Source of the DNA: Bombardia bombarda
Lineage: Eukaryota; Ascomycota; Sordariomycetes; Sordariales; Lasiosphaeriaceae
Assembly: GCA_030512295.1 (NCBI GenBank)
Contig: JAULSR010000010.1
Location: 1 to 64,000, forward strand
Length of the DNA stretch: 64,000 bases
Reading direction: 5' to 3'
The notes below the pieces were generated by a model. The model was not told the origin of the DNA and ran no database searches. It saw nothing but the letters and a program-made list of their open reading frames with translations. Each line of letters opens with the position of its first letter. Position 1 is the first letter of the stretch. This document shows positions 21,201-33,239 of this stretch, in pieces. The position numbers and the translations under genes were made by a program.

Positions 21201-24054
21201 AGGAACATTCCATCTTGACCTGGGCAGTACTAAGGACAGCACCTCCTAGGTGCACTCATGCCTACCTGCCTCGCTGCTGGCCTTCTGCCCGGCGGGCATT
21301 CCGGGCGCTTCACCCCCCCCTGCTGCCAGTCACCCACCCCGCTGCACCCACCCCGCTGCCCGGGGTGGTTTCTCCTCCGTTTGCCCGCCAGGAGCCCCCC
21401 TCCTTGCCTTGGACCTGTTCTCCCATATCGGCAACATCAAATCGAACATCACACCCCGCCACGCAACTCGCTCTATACCTACCAGCCTTGAACCATCCTA
21501 TTCTTCCCGCTCCCTACTCTTCCCTCGACCGCTCCAGCCTTCTCGCCTCCAACAGGGGATGCACACCCAAGAACGACCTACATCGAGCACACCATGGCTC
21601 AACTCCAGGCCCTCATACCCTCTTTTACCGCCCTCAGCGTCAGCGCTGAGCTCCAGGGTGGAATTGAGCGCCTTGCGACCTAGTGAGTCAGTCCCAGTCT
21701 GTCTCTCACAGAACACAACACTCAGAAGCTAGGAGAACAATATTTGTTTCTGATCGGCTTCAAGCGGTTCACAAGGAATAACACGCTGAACTGCTAACCC
21801 GAAATCACGGTATCAACAAGCACAATCTCGGAAATACTGGCGATGTCGCGACGCTGAGCCAGACCGAAATCTGGAGCGTAGACTGGGCCGTCGTCCGCCG
21901 GCTCCCAGGATATTGGTTTCGACAACAACATGGTTCGGGAAAAGGATTGACGATCAAAGTCCATCTACCGATAAAGACAGGAACGACACCGAGACCGATA
22001 ACTTGAGATCCAGAATCTGGTTGTCTGTTTGTCACTGCTTGCTGCTCGACTAAAACCTAGCCATTCATTCCACAGCACACACACCTTCCATCTCGGTCTC
22101 GTTCAAGAACCGTCAATGACCCAAGCACATAACCGTCATTATCGCTCTTCAGATCTTCAGCACACACCTAGTCTCGGCTGCTCTTTGGACACGGCTGCCG
22201 GTTGGCTGGTCTCCGCGCTGCTACACTCTGTACACAGAGGAGATTGTATACACTGCACCACGAAAGGTCCTTGCCGGCTCTCAGGCTGTTGTTTACTTCA
22301 AGTCTGTCTAGCCAATAGTCTGGGGAGCGTCAGCTTTTCTCGCGGTATCCCCGCAAATTGGGAGCCTTGGAGACAGCAGACGGCGTTGCCTTTCACCGCT
22401 ACCCAAACACTTCGGCACGAAGGAGACATTGAATGGCTATTCTACCTCGTCTGTCTTGAAAGAATCCAGGTACTGGGGTTTTATGCATCGGTGAGCTGAG
22501 CTACCAGACGGTGATTGATGGCGGCGTCCATTCAGCCAGTCTCTGTGCGACTTTGTTCTTCAGCGCAACAGGGTTCGCGTTTCAATATCTTTGCTCTTTT
22601 AGCTCCCTGTGGCCGAGATTGCCCTTTTTTATGGGTAGCTGGGTAGTCTATGGGTTACAAAGGACGAGATAAAAATTGTCAGTTGTGGCAAATTATCTGG
22701 TTTCGGAACATGAACGTGGCAGGGAGTCGGGTTGTGGTTCGCGTAGGTGACGGACCTGCACAGGTACATGTCCGAAGATGCTTCGCTCTTTCTAGTCGAG
22801 CTTCTATGCTTATGAAGAGAATAAAGATAGGGGATCAAAAAGAGAAGGGAAGGTCACACGAACGGCAAGTATGGTATATGGGATACAGGCGTTGATCCTG
22901 GGCAGGCAAGGGACTTGTATCTCAAAGACAGCAAAGACAGTTCCCCAAAGTGGTGTTGCTCAACCGGGCACCGGTATTCGTCGTGGTTAGGTGCCAGCTA
23001 CAATGAAAGACAACTTGTTTTGCCGCCTCTTATCCATCACCAAGGACAGGAAACTGAAATAAAGACATAAAGCCGTAACGTCCTTTTTTTTAGTAATATT
23101 ATATACAACTACAGTATTAAAGACAGCTGCCACCCTTTCCATCACCACACCCACATTGCGCCAAAATCCAAAGGTCCCAGCCTCCCACTTCTTGATGTTT
23201 TCCTTGACCCGAGAAAGGCTCCAGCAGCGACCTGGCACGGTATTCCAAAAGGTCAGCAGATTGGACGATGGAACGAAAAAGAGAGCCGGACTCGTAACTA
23301 AAAAACAACTTACCAGAACGGTTGAATGATAACGTTTCTGTTCCCTTTGTCTCGAACCACCCTCCAAGGCCATAGCCAGAGCCAATGTCATGACCAGTGC
23401 CATGAGCAAGATTCAATTTCATGCAATTGCGGCGTGCGTCCGTCGTCGGCAGGAAGGGCTTGCTGTGAGGCCAAGGCTGTTTAAAACTTGGTGCTCAGCC
23501 CCGATGCCCAAATGGATGCTGATATTGGTAGGGGGCCATAGGAGGTGCCAAATCCGAACGATGTCTGACTCGCTGTCAGCATGTTTTCTCCAGTCTCAGG
23601 GAGGCCAGCCTTACCTTGAGAGTACCATTTCGGTGCTTGTGAGCATCGTAGTTGCCGACATCGTAGTTGCCGACATCTGGGGTGTTGGGGCCATCGCAGC
23701 CACACGACGTGAGAGATGTTCTTGGCTCAACGACGTCTGAGGCGGGATTAGGGACAGATGTGACTGATGCGGGATCATAGTCACCCCCATCGTCGGTGTT
23801 ACCATCGAGAGATGAGTAGAAGAAAAGAAGTTCGGAATGAACGTTTCCTGCTTGGAGGGTGAGGTGGTTAGGAAAAGAGAAACAGAAAAAAGGCTGACTC
23901 GCGATTGAGAGGCAGGTACTGAGGAGAACGCTGCTGGGCCCGCCTCCCGACACCGGCGGCGTCCCTTGTTCTTGAGGATGCCTTGGCCAAAGGTTTTTCA
24001 AGCGAATCTCAAGATTATTTGTTCCAAGGCGGCGGGAAGGGTCTGGCAAGCTGA
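18280..24054. other. long gene-poor stretch
   Basis: About 5.8 kb without a gene I can support. Many short open frames occur on both strands, none with a consistent exon-intron series. 19300-19760 is a slightly AT-shifted patch with many TTA/TAA words that may be an old transposon fragment. Around 23300-23430, minus strand, LAHGTGHDIGSGYGLGGWF is followed by a GTAAGT donor and looks like a piece of a real exon, but no gene could be built around it. Confidence 0.4.
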
Positions 24055-24145
24055 AGGGAAAAGGGAAAAGGGAAAAGGGAAAAGGGAAAAGGGAAAAGGG
24101 AAAAGGGAAAAGGGAAAAGGGAAAAGGGAAAAGGGAAAAGGGAAA
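24055..24145. repeat. GGGAAAA heptanucleotide microsatellite, about 13 copies
   Basis: Near-perfect tandem 7-bp units covering about 91 bp, purine on the plus strand. The period is not a multiple of three, so it reads as a 7-residue repeat in any frame; it is probably non-coding. Confidence 0.92.
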
Positions 24146-24198
24146 TTGACTCAAGATTGAAAACACTCACCACGATCGACGCCCTCAGCCTTGGCAGT

Positions 24199-24332
24199 CC
24201 TGCTCCCCGCGACGTTGGCGCTTTTCGGCGGGTGAGCTGTGGTCATAAGTGTCCTCATAATAACTGTTCACTTCTGGCTGGCTCACACCCGCCGAGACGG
24301 TGTGTGGCTGTCAAATGATCGCGGGGAGCAGG
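24199..24332. repeat. imperfect inverted repeat (possible foldback element)
   Basis: CCTGCTCCCCGCGA (24199-24212) is the exact complement of TCGCGGGGAGCAGG (24319-24332). An inner pair, TCGGCGGGTGAGC against GCTCACACCCGCCGA, makes a second stem. It could be a foldback element or an inverted fragment duplication. Confidence 0.6.
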
Positions 24333-25439
24333 AGCTTCGCTTTCTCCTTGTCTCGAGGCAGTTGGAGTCGCTGCTGCAGAGCGTTCCTTTCCAGGATGAA
24401 CTGAAGAGAAAGAGGAAAGAAGAGAAGAGAGAATATGAGAGCGAGCAGTGAATGCTTTTAGAACAAAGGGAAACTACTAGAATCAAGGTAATTATGGGGG
24501 ACTAGGGCCAGCCCAGGTACACATGACCAGTTCAATATTGGCCGAGACCGGCAAGGGCAGCTTGGGCGTACCTGCCGTTCATGGAGCAGGCCAGTAGTTT
24601 CTGCCATAATTTTGAGGCCATCATGGGGCGCGTCTTGACGGTGCCCCGACGCTTGGCTGATGTGTACCAGGACACTAGAATACAGTACTATACAGCCTGT
24701 ATTATAGACCCTTACAGCCCACCATCACGCCAGCTTCCTTCAAGATCCACATGCCCACAGCGGTGTAACCCCCTAGGGAGGCATATCGTGAAAGCTGGAC
24801 TGCTTCCAACCCCACATCACATTTGAGGTCGACGAGCTGCCCCTCCTCGAAACGTTCCAGTCGACGAATCTAGCACATCCTCGTCCGAGAAGATCACTCC
24901 CCCGCGCTGGCTTCTGCATACTGATACCGACGATATCTTCCGGCCGACGATATCTTCCGGTCAACGCGTCTATCATCCTTCAGCGAGTACGAGAAAAATT
25001 CGAATTGTATTTTCAAGTCTCCTCAACGGAGTATAGGTCCTGGGTGATTTCCATCAACGACGGGTGCCGATATACTCCTGCTTCCGCCGTATTGGCTTTG
25101 GCGTCGAAGAAGAGCACTCTCGAAGAAACCGACACCTTCCAGTACTCGCACCCTTCTTCCAACTCCCAGAAACATTATTTCTCGACGGAGGCGCTCACTT
25201 ACACGAGCTTCGCTCCAGGCATCTACCCTCCTCCGGACCTGGTTTAGCATCAAAGAAGCCGACACCGTCTTCCAGTACACGCACCACTCTCCCATCTACC
25301 AGAAGTATCCTTGACTGCAGAGGGCGCTCACCTCCACGAGCTTCACCCCCGTCTTCTGCTTCCGTCAAGCTACCTTTCATTCAAGACCATCATAGAAAAC
25401 AAGAGCGTTCGCCTTGGAAATCGGCAAAAAGCAAGCAAA

Positions 25440-26919
25440 ATGTCGGCCAGCAACATGCCTGACAACGGCGTCGTCGGATCCAGTAGCAACAACACCCCCC
25501 CTGCCCCGGCGCTTACTCCTGCCTCTTGGCTAGGCTACGACTGTGAAAGCTTCTGCAGGATTGTCAGGAGGTGAGTCCCCTTCAGCAGAGCCTGCCTGGC
25601 CCCCAAGTGCAAGGACGGCGGCTTCTGACACCTGAGACGATATCTGTAGCTTCATCAACCAACTACAGAGTCGACGCCTCAACGGGGCCTTGCTCGAGGA
25701 CCCCGTCTTCCACGAATCTGACGAAGACTGGAATATTAAAGCGGCACGGCTTACGAGCGTCTTACCACACTACTTTGAGCCGCTCTACGCGATGGTGCGT
25801 CCGTCCATACTGCCGCTCAACTCTCCCAAACGACAGCTTCAACGCTCCTGCCAGTGAACTACCATTTGCTAACTGACCTCTCTTCCAGAAACCCGAATTG
25901 GCAACAGAAGACAACGATCCCAAGCACATCCACATACGGGAGTTATTCAACCAGGACCGCTATCGGGACCTCTTCATGGAACCCGACCAGAGGGCCCTGC
26001 TAATCACGTACTGTTGTGCCCCGACAGGCCCCCGGAATTCTCAAGGTAGGTAGGTAGAAATCCACAGCATCACCTTCTCTTCAAATCCCTCAACCCCTAC
26101 ATGTACACCACATCCCGCCGATAGCTTTCTCATCTTCCACTCAGCTAACTGGAGTTCTTGAACGACCAAGCCCTCGACCTCTCGTTCTTCATCAACATGC
26201 TCAGACAACCGCGCGCCGTTGCCCCCTCAATCGCCAACCTCTGCGTCCTGGGCATCCGGTTCAACAACCAAGGGCTGATTAGCCGAGCCAAGGCCCTCGG
26301 AGCCGAGTACAAGCTCTTTATGAGAAACCTCATGACGGCCCGTAACCACCACCATCCCGCTGCGGACGGTCGGGCGCTGGCCCACGCAATCCGTGAAGCG
26401 TACAAGGCAGACGACAACAGCAACGCCGCTGCCCTGTCGGACGAGCTGGACTCGGTTCGTCGCTCCCTAGCATGGTGCGGCTTGCTGCTCGCGCGCCACG
26501 TCCCATCGTTCAGACCCATCCTGCATGGGCTGATGCAGGGCGGCGAAGCTGTCGGCTGCAGCAGCGTGTTGGCCGCCCATGTGGAATCGATCAGGCGGAG
26601 GCCGGCTGACCACCCGACGTCCAACCCGGCGCCGGCGGCGGGGCAGATCAGAGGGGCACAAGGATCACCGCACCAGCAACCACAGCTGCAGCAACAAGCG
26701 CAGCCGCAGCAACAACAACAACAACAACAGGAGCAGAGAGAGTCACAGTCATGGAACAACTCGAGACGACGGAGCAGCTCATTGCGCACCTGGTTACTAC
26801 GGCGCGACATACGACGACGGATCAGGCAGCTACGGCAGAGCATCCAGCAACAACAACAACTCAGCCAGCAACAGCAGAGGGGTCCGCCACCACAGGGAAG
26901 CCCATCGCCGCAGCAATAG
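25440..26919 (+). CDS. hypothetical protein with Gln-rich C-terminus, predicted 4 exons, about 393 aa
   Basis: Family not recognised. Predicted exons: 25440-25570, 25650-25794, 25889-26045, 26171-26919. The first two introns have standard GTGAGT/TAG and GTGCGT/CAG ends. The third (GTAGGT donor) needs an AAG acceptor at 26170 to avoid an in-frame stop, so that join is the weakest. The phases sum to 394 codons. The N-terminal 220 residues look globular and mostly helical (WLGYDCESFCRIVR, DPVFHESDEDWNIKAARL, FINMLRQPRAVAPSIANLC). The last 100 residues hold two Gln runs encoded by CAA/CAG, separated by an Arg-rich segment (RRRSSSLRTWLLRRDIRRR). A low-complexity, possibly aggregation-prone tail is inferred. 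The leader just upstream (about 25090-25340) contains an imperfect direct repeat with a period near 145 bp. Confidence 0.55.
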
Positions 26920-27539
26920 GCCAAACCAGGGCCCAATCTCGGAGACACTTCATCAACAGATACCGCTGCGGTTTCCCTGCCAACCACGGCCTGATATTTA
27001 GAAGCATCCCCCCATGTGGCCGCAATAGCCGTGGCAGTTGCTCTCGTCCGCTGAGCTTGACTTTATAAGCACTTGGACTGTCCTTGGCCTACATGTAATC
27101 TTGTTATACTTCATGCAGCCTCGATATCTACCAATACTGGTTCTGCCGATATGCATGCGGCAGTCACGCAGACGGAGTGGACTCTTTATAACGGACAGGC
27201 GAGACGCAAGATCCAGTCTGCTATCCCACCGTGCTCTCCATCAACACAAGCCTGGATAGCCACAGTGCTCATGTTCAGCCCGGGTCCATACTTTTGGTGG
27301 AGCAGCATTTCGTTGCACGTCACAACACCTGACAAATCCAAGTGAAGTTACCTTACCTATCAAGGCGATGTCTACACAGACATTGTGATACTGTCTGCCC
27401 GTCCATTGTCTTCGTTCCCGACCCGCCCCACAGACGCTGGATGTCGGGCTCAGTCAGACTCTCGATGGCGGCGTTCGGGATGCTCTGTGGAAGAGCCTGG
27501 CGTGGCCATTTTAAATGGCTTGCGTCCAAGCACTTGTGC
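26920..27539. other. no gene recognised
   Basis: Follows the stop of the Gln-rich gene and leads into the kinase fragment. Only short open frames are present; no domain is seen. Confidence 0.4.
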
Positions 27540-27800
27540 CAAGTACGACAGGACTTGAAGCCGGAAAATATCCTTCTCGATGCCAACGGCCATATTGCGC
27601 TTTGCGACTTCGGCTTGTCCAAGGCCAGCCTTACCAAAAAGGATACGACTAATACGTTTTATGGTAAAACTGAATACCTGGCTGAATACCTGGCTGAATA
27701 CCTGGCTGAATACCTGGCTCCCGAGGTTCTCTTGGACGAGGCTGGTATACTAAGATGGTCGACCTTTGGTCATTGGAAGAGATGGGCTGCATGGGAAAAG
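27540..27800 (+). pseudogene. broken AGC protein kinase fragment, Sch9-like
   Basis: A single open stretch contains the catalytic loop and activation segment of a fungal AGC kinase: DLKPENILLDANGHIALCDFGLSKA, then KKDTTNTFYGKTEYLA, APEVLLDE. The segment matches my recollection of Sch9, the nutrient-signalling kinase. The Arg and Tyr before DLKPEN are replaced (VRQDLK), the N-lobe is absent, and the frame is lost after about 27760 where MVD(F/L)WSL should continue. A 12-bp unit (GAATACCTGGCT) repeated four times inserts extra EYLA units in the activation loop, which would not be compatible with normal activity. It is a decayed partial copy, not a working gene. Confidence 0.8.
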
Positions 27801-28634
27801 TCTGACCCCTTGGACTTGAAGGATGACAAGGACTGTTGGGAACTCATGTATCTATATGTGTATATTAAACGGCCCTGCCGGACTTTTCCTTTGTTTGTAC
27901 AATAATGGACCCTTTCTTCACACATTTCTCCACCTCCTATCTTCTTGCGATATAGTCAATAAGACCAGTTCGCCTCCCATAAGATTAGAAACAAACCCAG
28001 CGTCACGGTAAAGGAAAAAGAGCACGCAGCTGATATAAAAGCCCATTCTGCTATGCACTGTCGAATCCCAGGCAGAAGAGAGAACCCCGCAACTTGCTGG
28101 ACTGGACAATTTACGAGTGATGTGTATCTCAGAACCTGGCCCCGCCTTGGCCCTGACGTTTCACAATGTGGGCAGCTCCCTACCAATGAGCGAGGTGCAT
28201 TGTCCTGCCCGCCTACAGACTACCGCCTACAGACTACACCAAGAGCTTTGACCTGGCTTCTTCCGGTCTCCCTCCATCAATCTATTCCACAGGCCACACA
28301 GTATACAGCAGTCGCACAGCTACAATAAACAACATACAAAAAGCACACGGGAGGCAACATCTTCGGATCGTGGAACGAGGCTCTTTCCCCTGAACGAGAA
28401 CTATTTACCTCTCGAATCATTCTTGTTCGTCCCCATCTGCAGGCTCTCATGAAACAACACAAGAAGACCCGACGACCTTCATAAAGTATAATATCTACAA
28501 CCCCTACCCATATCACCATCCCGAACAATACGGACCCAGTCTCTCTAGCGAGTTGGGTAACGAACTCACTTCGCCGACACCTTTGCAAGATCCGTAGAAA
28601 CGCACGCATTACGACCGGTCCGCCTCCCGGAAGA

Positions 28635-29231
28635 ATGGACACTCAGCGCCGTGGCCGTGACAGGGGAAGATTCAGCCTTGCAAGGTTCGTCATTTGCTTT
28701 CTAGGTTCCTCCATAGCTATATCCCTACACTCCATCCCGCTCTTCAAGTTCTTGGCCTAACTTATAATTTTCTCCATCCTCAGCATGAAAGCACCACGAC
28801 CAGTCCCCCACCACAATCGAGCAAACCGAGCGCGCGGCCACCTGTCGAACCGCAAGCCGAAGGGCCACACCCACAAGGGCCTGGGTCATCGCCGCTACTG
28901 CCCTCGCCGATGGCTCCCCGCACCGCGCCGCGGCTGCTCTAACGGGCTTCACCGCGGCCGTCATACACTAGCGGCCTGGTTGTTGCCCACGCACCCGTGG
29001 CTCGCAGAGCTACCGGCTTTGGTGCGCGAGCGCCTCGGTGGCCTGTACATCTCCGGCGAGCATGCGAGACAGCCCAGGCACCAACTAAGAGAGCATAGGT
29101 ACCAATCGAGGCGCCTCTCAAGAGCACATCCCACGCGCCGCACAAGAATCAATAGGAAGGAGGCCAACAGGGCCTCGAGAATCGGCAAGAGCGGTCGTAG
29201 AGTTGGATGGGCATCTCGATGCTGGAATTGA
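28635..29231 (+). CDS. small Arg-rich hypothetical protein, predicted 2 exons, about 165 aa
   Basis: Exon 1 (28635-28684) starts MDTQRRGRDRGRFSLA; a 99-bp intron with a weak GTTCGT donor, a good CCTAAC branch site and a CAG acceptor leads to exon 2 (28784-29231). Phases agree and give 166 codons. The product is strongly basic throughout, with many Arg and His, no signal peptide and no recognised domain. The opposite strand is also largely open because of GC-rich codons, so this could be a chance frame. It lies between the kinase fragment and a repeat-rich region. Confidence 0.33.
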
Positions 29232-31231
29232 AACTGCTTTGTAGTCAGGCTGCTGCCTGCATCTAAATGGTCATTGAATGCGGTTAGACGGGCTGCTATA
29301 CATGTAGTCGGACATGGAAATTAATTACGCTCCTACATGTGGCATCGAAGGTGCCTGGCCTCGGTACCACCAATTTCTGAAGGTTCCAGGCCTTATTAAC
29401 CTGATTATCGGCAAAATGAAAAGTATCTACATACACTTGAATACTTCGGGCAAGCTTCATGATGTGGTCCCGAGATGTGTTTGAGAGCAAACAGCAATAA
29501 CCGCAAAAATGAAGAGATCAAGGGTGGAAGGCAAGCGTCATGAAGCAGGTAGCATTATTGATAACAATAGAAAGTTCACGACACCATGAACTTAATATGC
29601 TTGGGGTTGTAGCACTCTGTGTTTCTTCAAGATACGTGGAGGGTGGCAGTGATCAAGTTTTGACTGGGAATGGATTCAAGGTGACAGCACGGAAAGAAGG
29701 CGACATTTACGTGGATGGTGGGCTCCAAATGAGTGTCACAGTAAAGAAGGGAAGGGCGAGAATTAAGAACTAGAAAGAAACAAAAAAAGAAAAAATTATT
29801 GGCCCTCAGCAACTGACAGGGCAGAACTCGAACACCGTCCTCGTGAGTAATTCGAACTTCGAGAGGAGACTTCGAGAGAAGGAGACTTCGAGATGATTGT
29901 AACAGTACTCAGACAAACTCCTCACTCAGGTGCTTACTGCTGCGCCATCATGCGTCCTCGGGTTGAAAGCATTGGAAGGAAGGGACGGTTATATGCTTAG
30001 CTCGAAGCTAGGGTTTCTAGTCCCAGATGGTCCGTGCGCGGTCAGACTGTTGTTTACACTCGAGGTACCATTTTGCTAAGGGGCTGGCGGCACTCCAGTT
30101 TCGCGTCTTGACAATGGTCCGTGCCGGCTTTCGCCACACGGCGACCTCCCCAGGACATCATCGTCCATTATCCCACAACTCCTGTCATGTTAGGAATGGC
30201 AATGAATCCGCGCCAAATTTAGTCCGGGAGGAGGACAAATTTCGGTTTGGAGCGTTAGTTCCGCAGGCGAGCATTTCGAAGATTCAAATTTACTTAATAA
30301 TTACTGTGAGGCATTGCAAGGCTTAATCCCAGCGGGATGCATCCAATCTTAGTTTCTATGATTTTTGTGCGTTTCGGCACTCTCGAGATCCTTTCCAAAC
30401 AATTGCATCCCGGTCAAGATTTTTATTCTCGCAAAACTGATCCTTCATTTGGTCATAAGTGCAACAGGGTTTCAATTTTGGCATTGAAGTCCATCTTATT
30501 CATGCAAGTATTTGGTTGCGTGGACATTCACAAGCATGGTAGAAATGGAAATCTCGTTTTTTGTGCTGTGCCAGGCAGCGGTGACGCGCTGGGACCTACC
30601 TTTCCGCCCGCCAATTTATTCCGTCACCAAAATCAAGCGACAAACTTGAGATTGCGTGACGTAGACCACGGTTTCCTCCACGAACACGGGAACACTTGGA
30701 TCCAAAATCGTTTCCCAGGGCAGAAAAAGCCATCGATCACCAGTTCAAACTGCCCGAGACCTGTTGATGAAAACGACGGGAACGATCAATCTCTGTGACA
30801 TAGCACAGCTTTCGGGGGCAGATAGCATGGAATCTTCCCATTTGGGACCGAGTCAAAACGAGCTCAACGCAGCCGGCAAGTCACATCGAGCTCAACGCAG
30901 CTGGCAAGTCACATTCAATGTCTAAGGCACTGCCTGGATGACTGGAGGCAGCGTGCTCTCCGGCAGCCACTTCGATCTACACGACGGGCGTCTCTCGCTC
31001 CTGCCCTCCGCGCCCAAACTGACCAGACACGGGCTGGCCAGCTGATCATTATGATGTCAGCAAGCTTCGCCAGAAACAAATGGAAGGCTGCTGTGTGGGG
31101 CCCTCGTTTCACCAACACGGTTCTGTTAGGGTTGTGTTTGCCCGCGTGCCTTGGGGGAAGGGGGGACGAATCTTCGTGGCCGAAAGGGCAGGCGCGAAGG
31201 GCGCGAAGGGGGGAGGCGGGGCAAGACCGCG
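29232..31231. other. intergenic with a tRNA-like repeat, otherwise nothing recognised
   Basis: Apart from the repeat at 29801-30000 there are only short open frames without supporting features. Confidence 0.4.
29801..30000 (-). repeat. tRNA-like (Pol III box) repeat, copy 1
   Basis: The minus strand carries an A-box-like TGGCGCAGCAGT (29936-29947) and a B-box-like TGTTCGAGTTC (29824-29834), an upstream conserved segment with TATAA (near 29988-29995) and a downstream T-rich tail (A-rich on the plus strand, about 29775-29800). It shares GTTGAAAGCATT-GAAGG and TTATATGCTT with copies 2 and 3. It does not fold into a proper tRNA. Confidence 0.5.
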
Positions 31232-31486
31232 CGGCAAAGTGGGTGACAAAAAGACAGGTACACCAAAATCCCCCAACGACAGTAAAGTCACCGAAATCAG
31301 TCTTTTTTATTCCAATAAAGTTCTGGCCTACGAAGAGAGCCCTGGAAGTCTCCACTACACCGTTTTTGAGGAATTTGAGGTCATCATGGCAGAGAAACTG
31401 GTGGTTAGATGTCGCCAAAATTGACACTTTTGCGAGCACTAACACTTCTTAGTGTCCCGCTTTTTCTGTCACCCACTTTTGCGCGT
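31232..31486. mobile_element. MITE-like element, copy 1, with inverted ends
   Basis: About 250 bp bounded by AAAGTGGGTGACA (31236-31248) and its inverted counterpart TGTCACCCACTTTT (31468-31480), with outer CGCG-rich extensions on both sides (CGCGCGGCAAA and TTTTGCGCG). The body aligns, inverted and diverged, with 35141-35380. There is no coding capacity. Confidence 0.6.
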
Positions 31487-32400
31487 TACAGTGCTACAAG
31501 CAGCGTCTGGCCCATTTCGGTCTCCTCGGGCTGCTCCCGCTTAGACTGCCCTCTGGTTGGCTGTCAAGATCGACAGGCACCTGCAGCAGCTCCGAATTCG
31601 CCTTTTGTCTGAACTTACCTACAATAACCACGGCTGATACTGGCGTGTCATATCCGATCAGGTGTTCCAGAGGAAGCCAATGATGTCGAGTCTTAACAAA
31701 AACTCCTCAGCATTTCTCCAGTCCTGGCTTCCGGACGACAAACTTCTCATTCCTTAGTCTTGGGCACGGGCAATTTCAAGCTACGCTTTACTAGCTGTTC
31801 TACAACGAAGTGGATCCTCCAGCTCTACCCATTATTTTCGAGTCTCGTGAGCTTTATTTGAAAGATATTGGTAGGCATCTATCAGGGTATCATAAGCAGA
31901 CTGAACCAATGATTCCAGTCCTCTCGACGAGCCTTATCGAGCTTTATCTACGTTCTGTCGTTCACAGTTATGGGAAATTCCGCTCAATATGGCAGCGAAG
32001 AAGTCTATCCAGGGAGGCTTGGCTCAGTCCAGCACCTATAAACCAGTGCCAACCTGCCGAGAGTTGCCTTGTTCGTCTGCCAGATTTCGGGTCCTCGTGG
32101 AAATGTAAGCACCCTGGCTCTTTCCTAACTTGGGACAATAGCAGACGCCCCCAGCCAAATGTTATCCGAGCTGATTGTCCGGCGGCTGGTCCAATAGGTG
32201 AGCCAGACAGACAGACGAGGTGCGAAACAAAGTCGTCCGATTATATTACGGCCCTGACACGTAAAGCAGGCCGGGTGGGGCCGTATCAAACGTATCAATA
32301 TGGGATCTGAGCGACCGGTTCAAACGCTTGGGTCAGGCAGTTTGGTAGCACGATTCTGTCTATAAATACCGAGTCCAGGCCTCAAACCTGTTCGACTTTT
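31487..32400. other. no gene supported
   Basis: An open frame of about 166 codons (31810-32310) lacks an ATG start, splice context and any known motif. The stretch ends in the TATAAATA promoter region of the first mini-gene copy. Confidence 0.4.
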
Positions 32401-32515
32401 CTTCTTCCTTCGTTGTGCTTTATCTAACATATAAAAAAGACCATCCCCACTAGACGATCACTGCGCCCCCCGAAAAAGACTAACTATCACCACCGCCTGC
32501 CGCACATAAAAGAGA

Positions 32516-33178
32516 ATGAAGCGAGGTCGTTGCGAGTGCCGCTGGTTCGCGGCTCGTTGTCAGTGCCGCCGGTTCGCGGCGCCGCCTGCAGCAGCAGCTG
32601 CAACACCAGCTACAGCTGCAGTATGAGCAGCAGCAGCTGCTGCTGCAACACCAGATACAGCTGCAGCATGAGCTGCAGCAGCAGCAGCAGCAACAGCCTG
32701 TTGCGATCGGGTAAGCCCAGTCTCCTTGTTTCCCACTTTCCTTTACTTCAACCTTCACCCCCAAGCCACCAAGCCAGCACACATCATCTTTGCTTCTTGT
32801 TTCTTTGCTTTTCAAATCCATAGGTATCATGCCAATTCCTAATCCGCCTTCTCATTCCTTTTCCTAACGTCCTTTAACATTTTTATAGCTCCGAGAACAC
32901 TGCCGCTCCCGCCGCCACCTCCGTGGCCCCCGTGGCTCCCGCTGCCACTGCCGCTGCCATGACCACTGCCGCTGCCATGACCACCGCGGCCCCCGCTGCC
33001 TCCGCTCCAGAGGAGCAGCTGGTAGAGGGAATTCCAGCCTCCCTCTGGCATGCGGCCTGGGGCGGCATCATCTGAGGCCGTCCCAGGGCTTCATGCTCAT
33101 ATGAGCAAGAGGTAAGTGTGTTCTTTGTCTCCTTTCTATTGACCCTTGTGCTGACTGACAACCCCTGGCTCACCACAG
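32516..33178 (+). pseudogene. Gln-repeat mini-gene family, copy 1 (start frame lost)
   Basis: Same plan as copy 2 at 34327: a CAG/CTG-rich first exon, an intron 32711-32888 (GTAAGCCCAG...TTTTATAG), a second exon ending with the conserved tail GIPASLWHAAWGGII and a stop at 33073-33075, then a further intron after the stop (33112-33178). The Gln frame (LQQQLQHQLQLQ...) is in phase with exon 2 but has no ATG; the nearest ATG (32516) reads another frame. Exon 2 has an Ala/Thr/Pro-rich stretch in place of the Thr run of copy 2. A TATAAATA box lies near 32362. It may be a broken copy or need an upstream exon I did not find. Confidence 0.55.
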
Positions 33179-33239
33179 GCGGCCAAAGAGATCTTGTGAA
33201 AGCTCGTCGTTGTTTCGCCGCCGCCCAACTGGGGCCATT

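Noticed and set aside
21215..21732. Three overlapping Pro/Ser-rich frames
   Set aside because: CT-rich non-coding composition keeps all three plus frames open; no gene structure.
23117..23422. Aminopeptidase P-like segment LAHGTGHDIGSGYG
   Set aside because: Suggestive of a metallopeptidase loop, but no continuing exons or other motifs could be found on either side.
26145..26987. 280-codon Cys-rich minus-strand frame opposite the Gln-rich gene
   Set aside because: Complement of the CAG/CAA tracts gives artificial Cys/Leu runs; the plus strand has the consistent exon series.
29801..30000. A functional tRNA gene
   Set aside because: A and B boxes are present, but acceptor and T stems do not pair, and the same holds for the other two copies.
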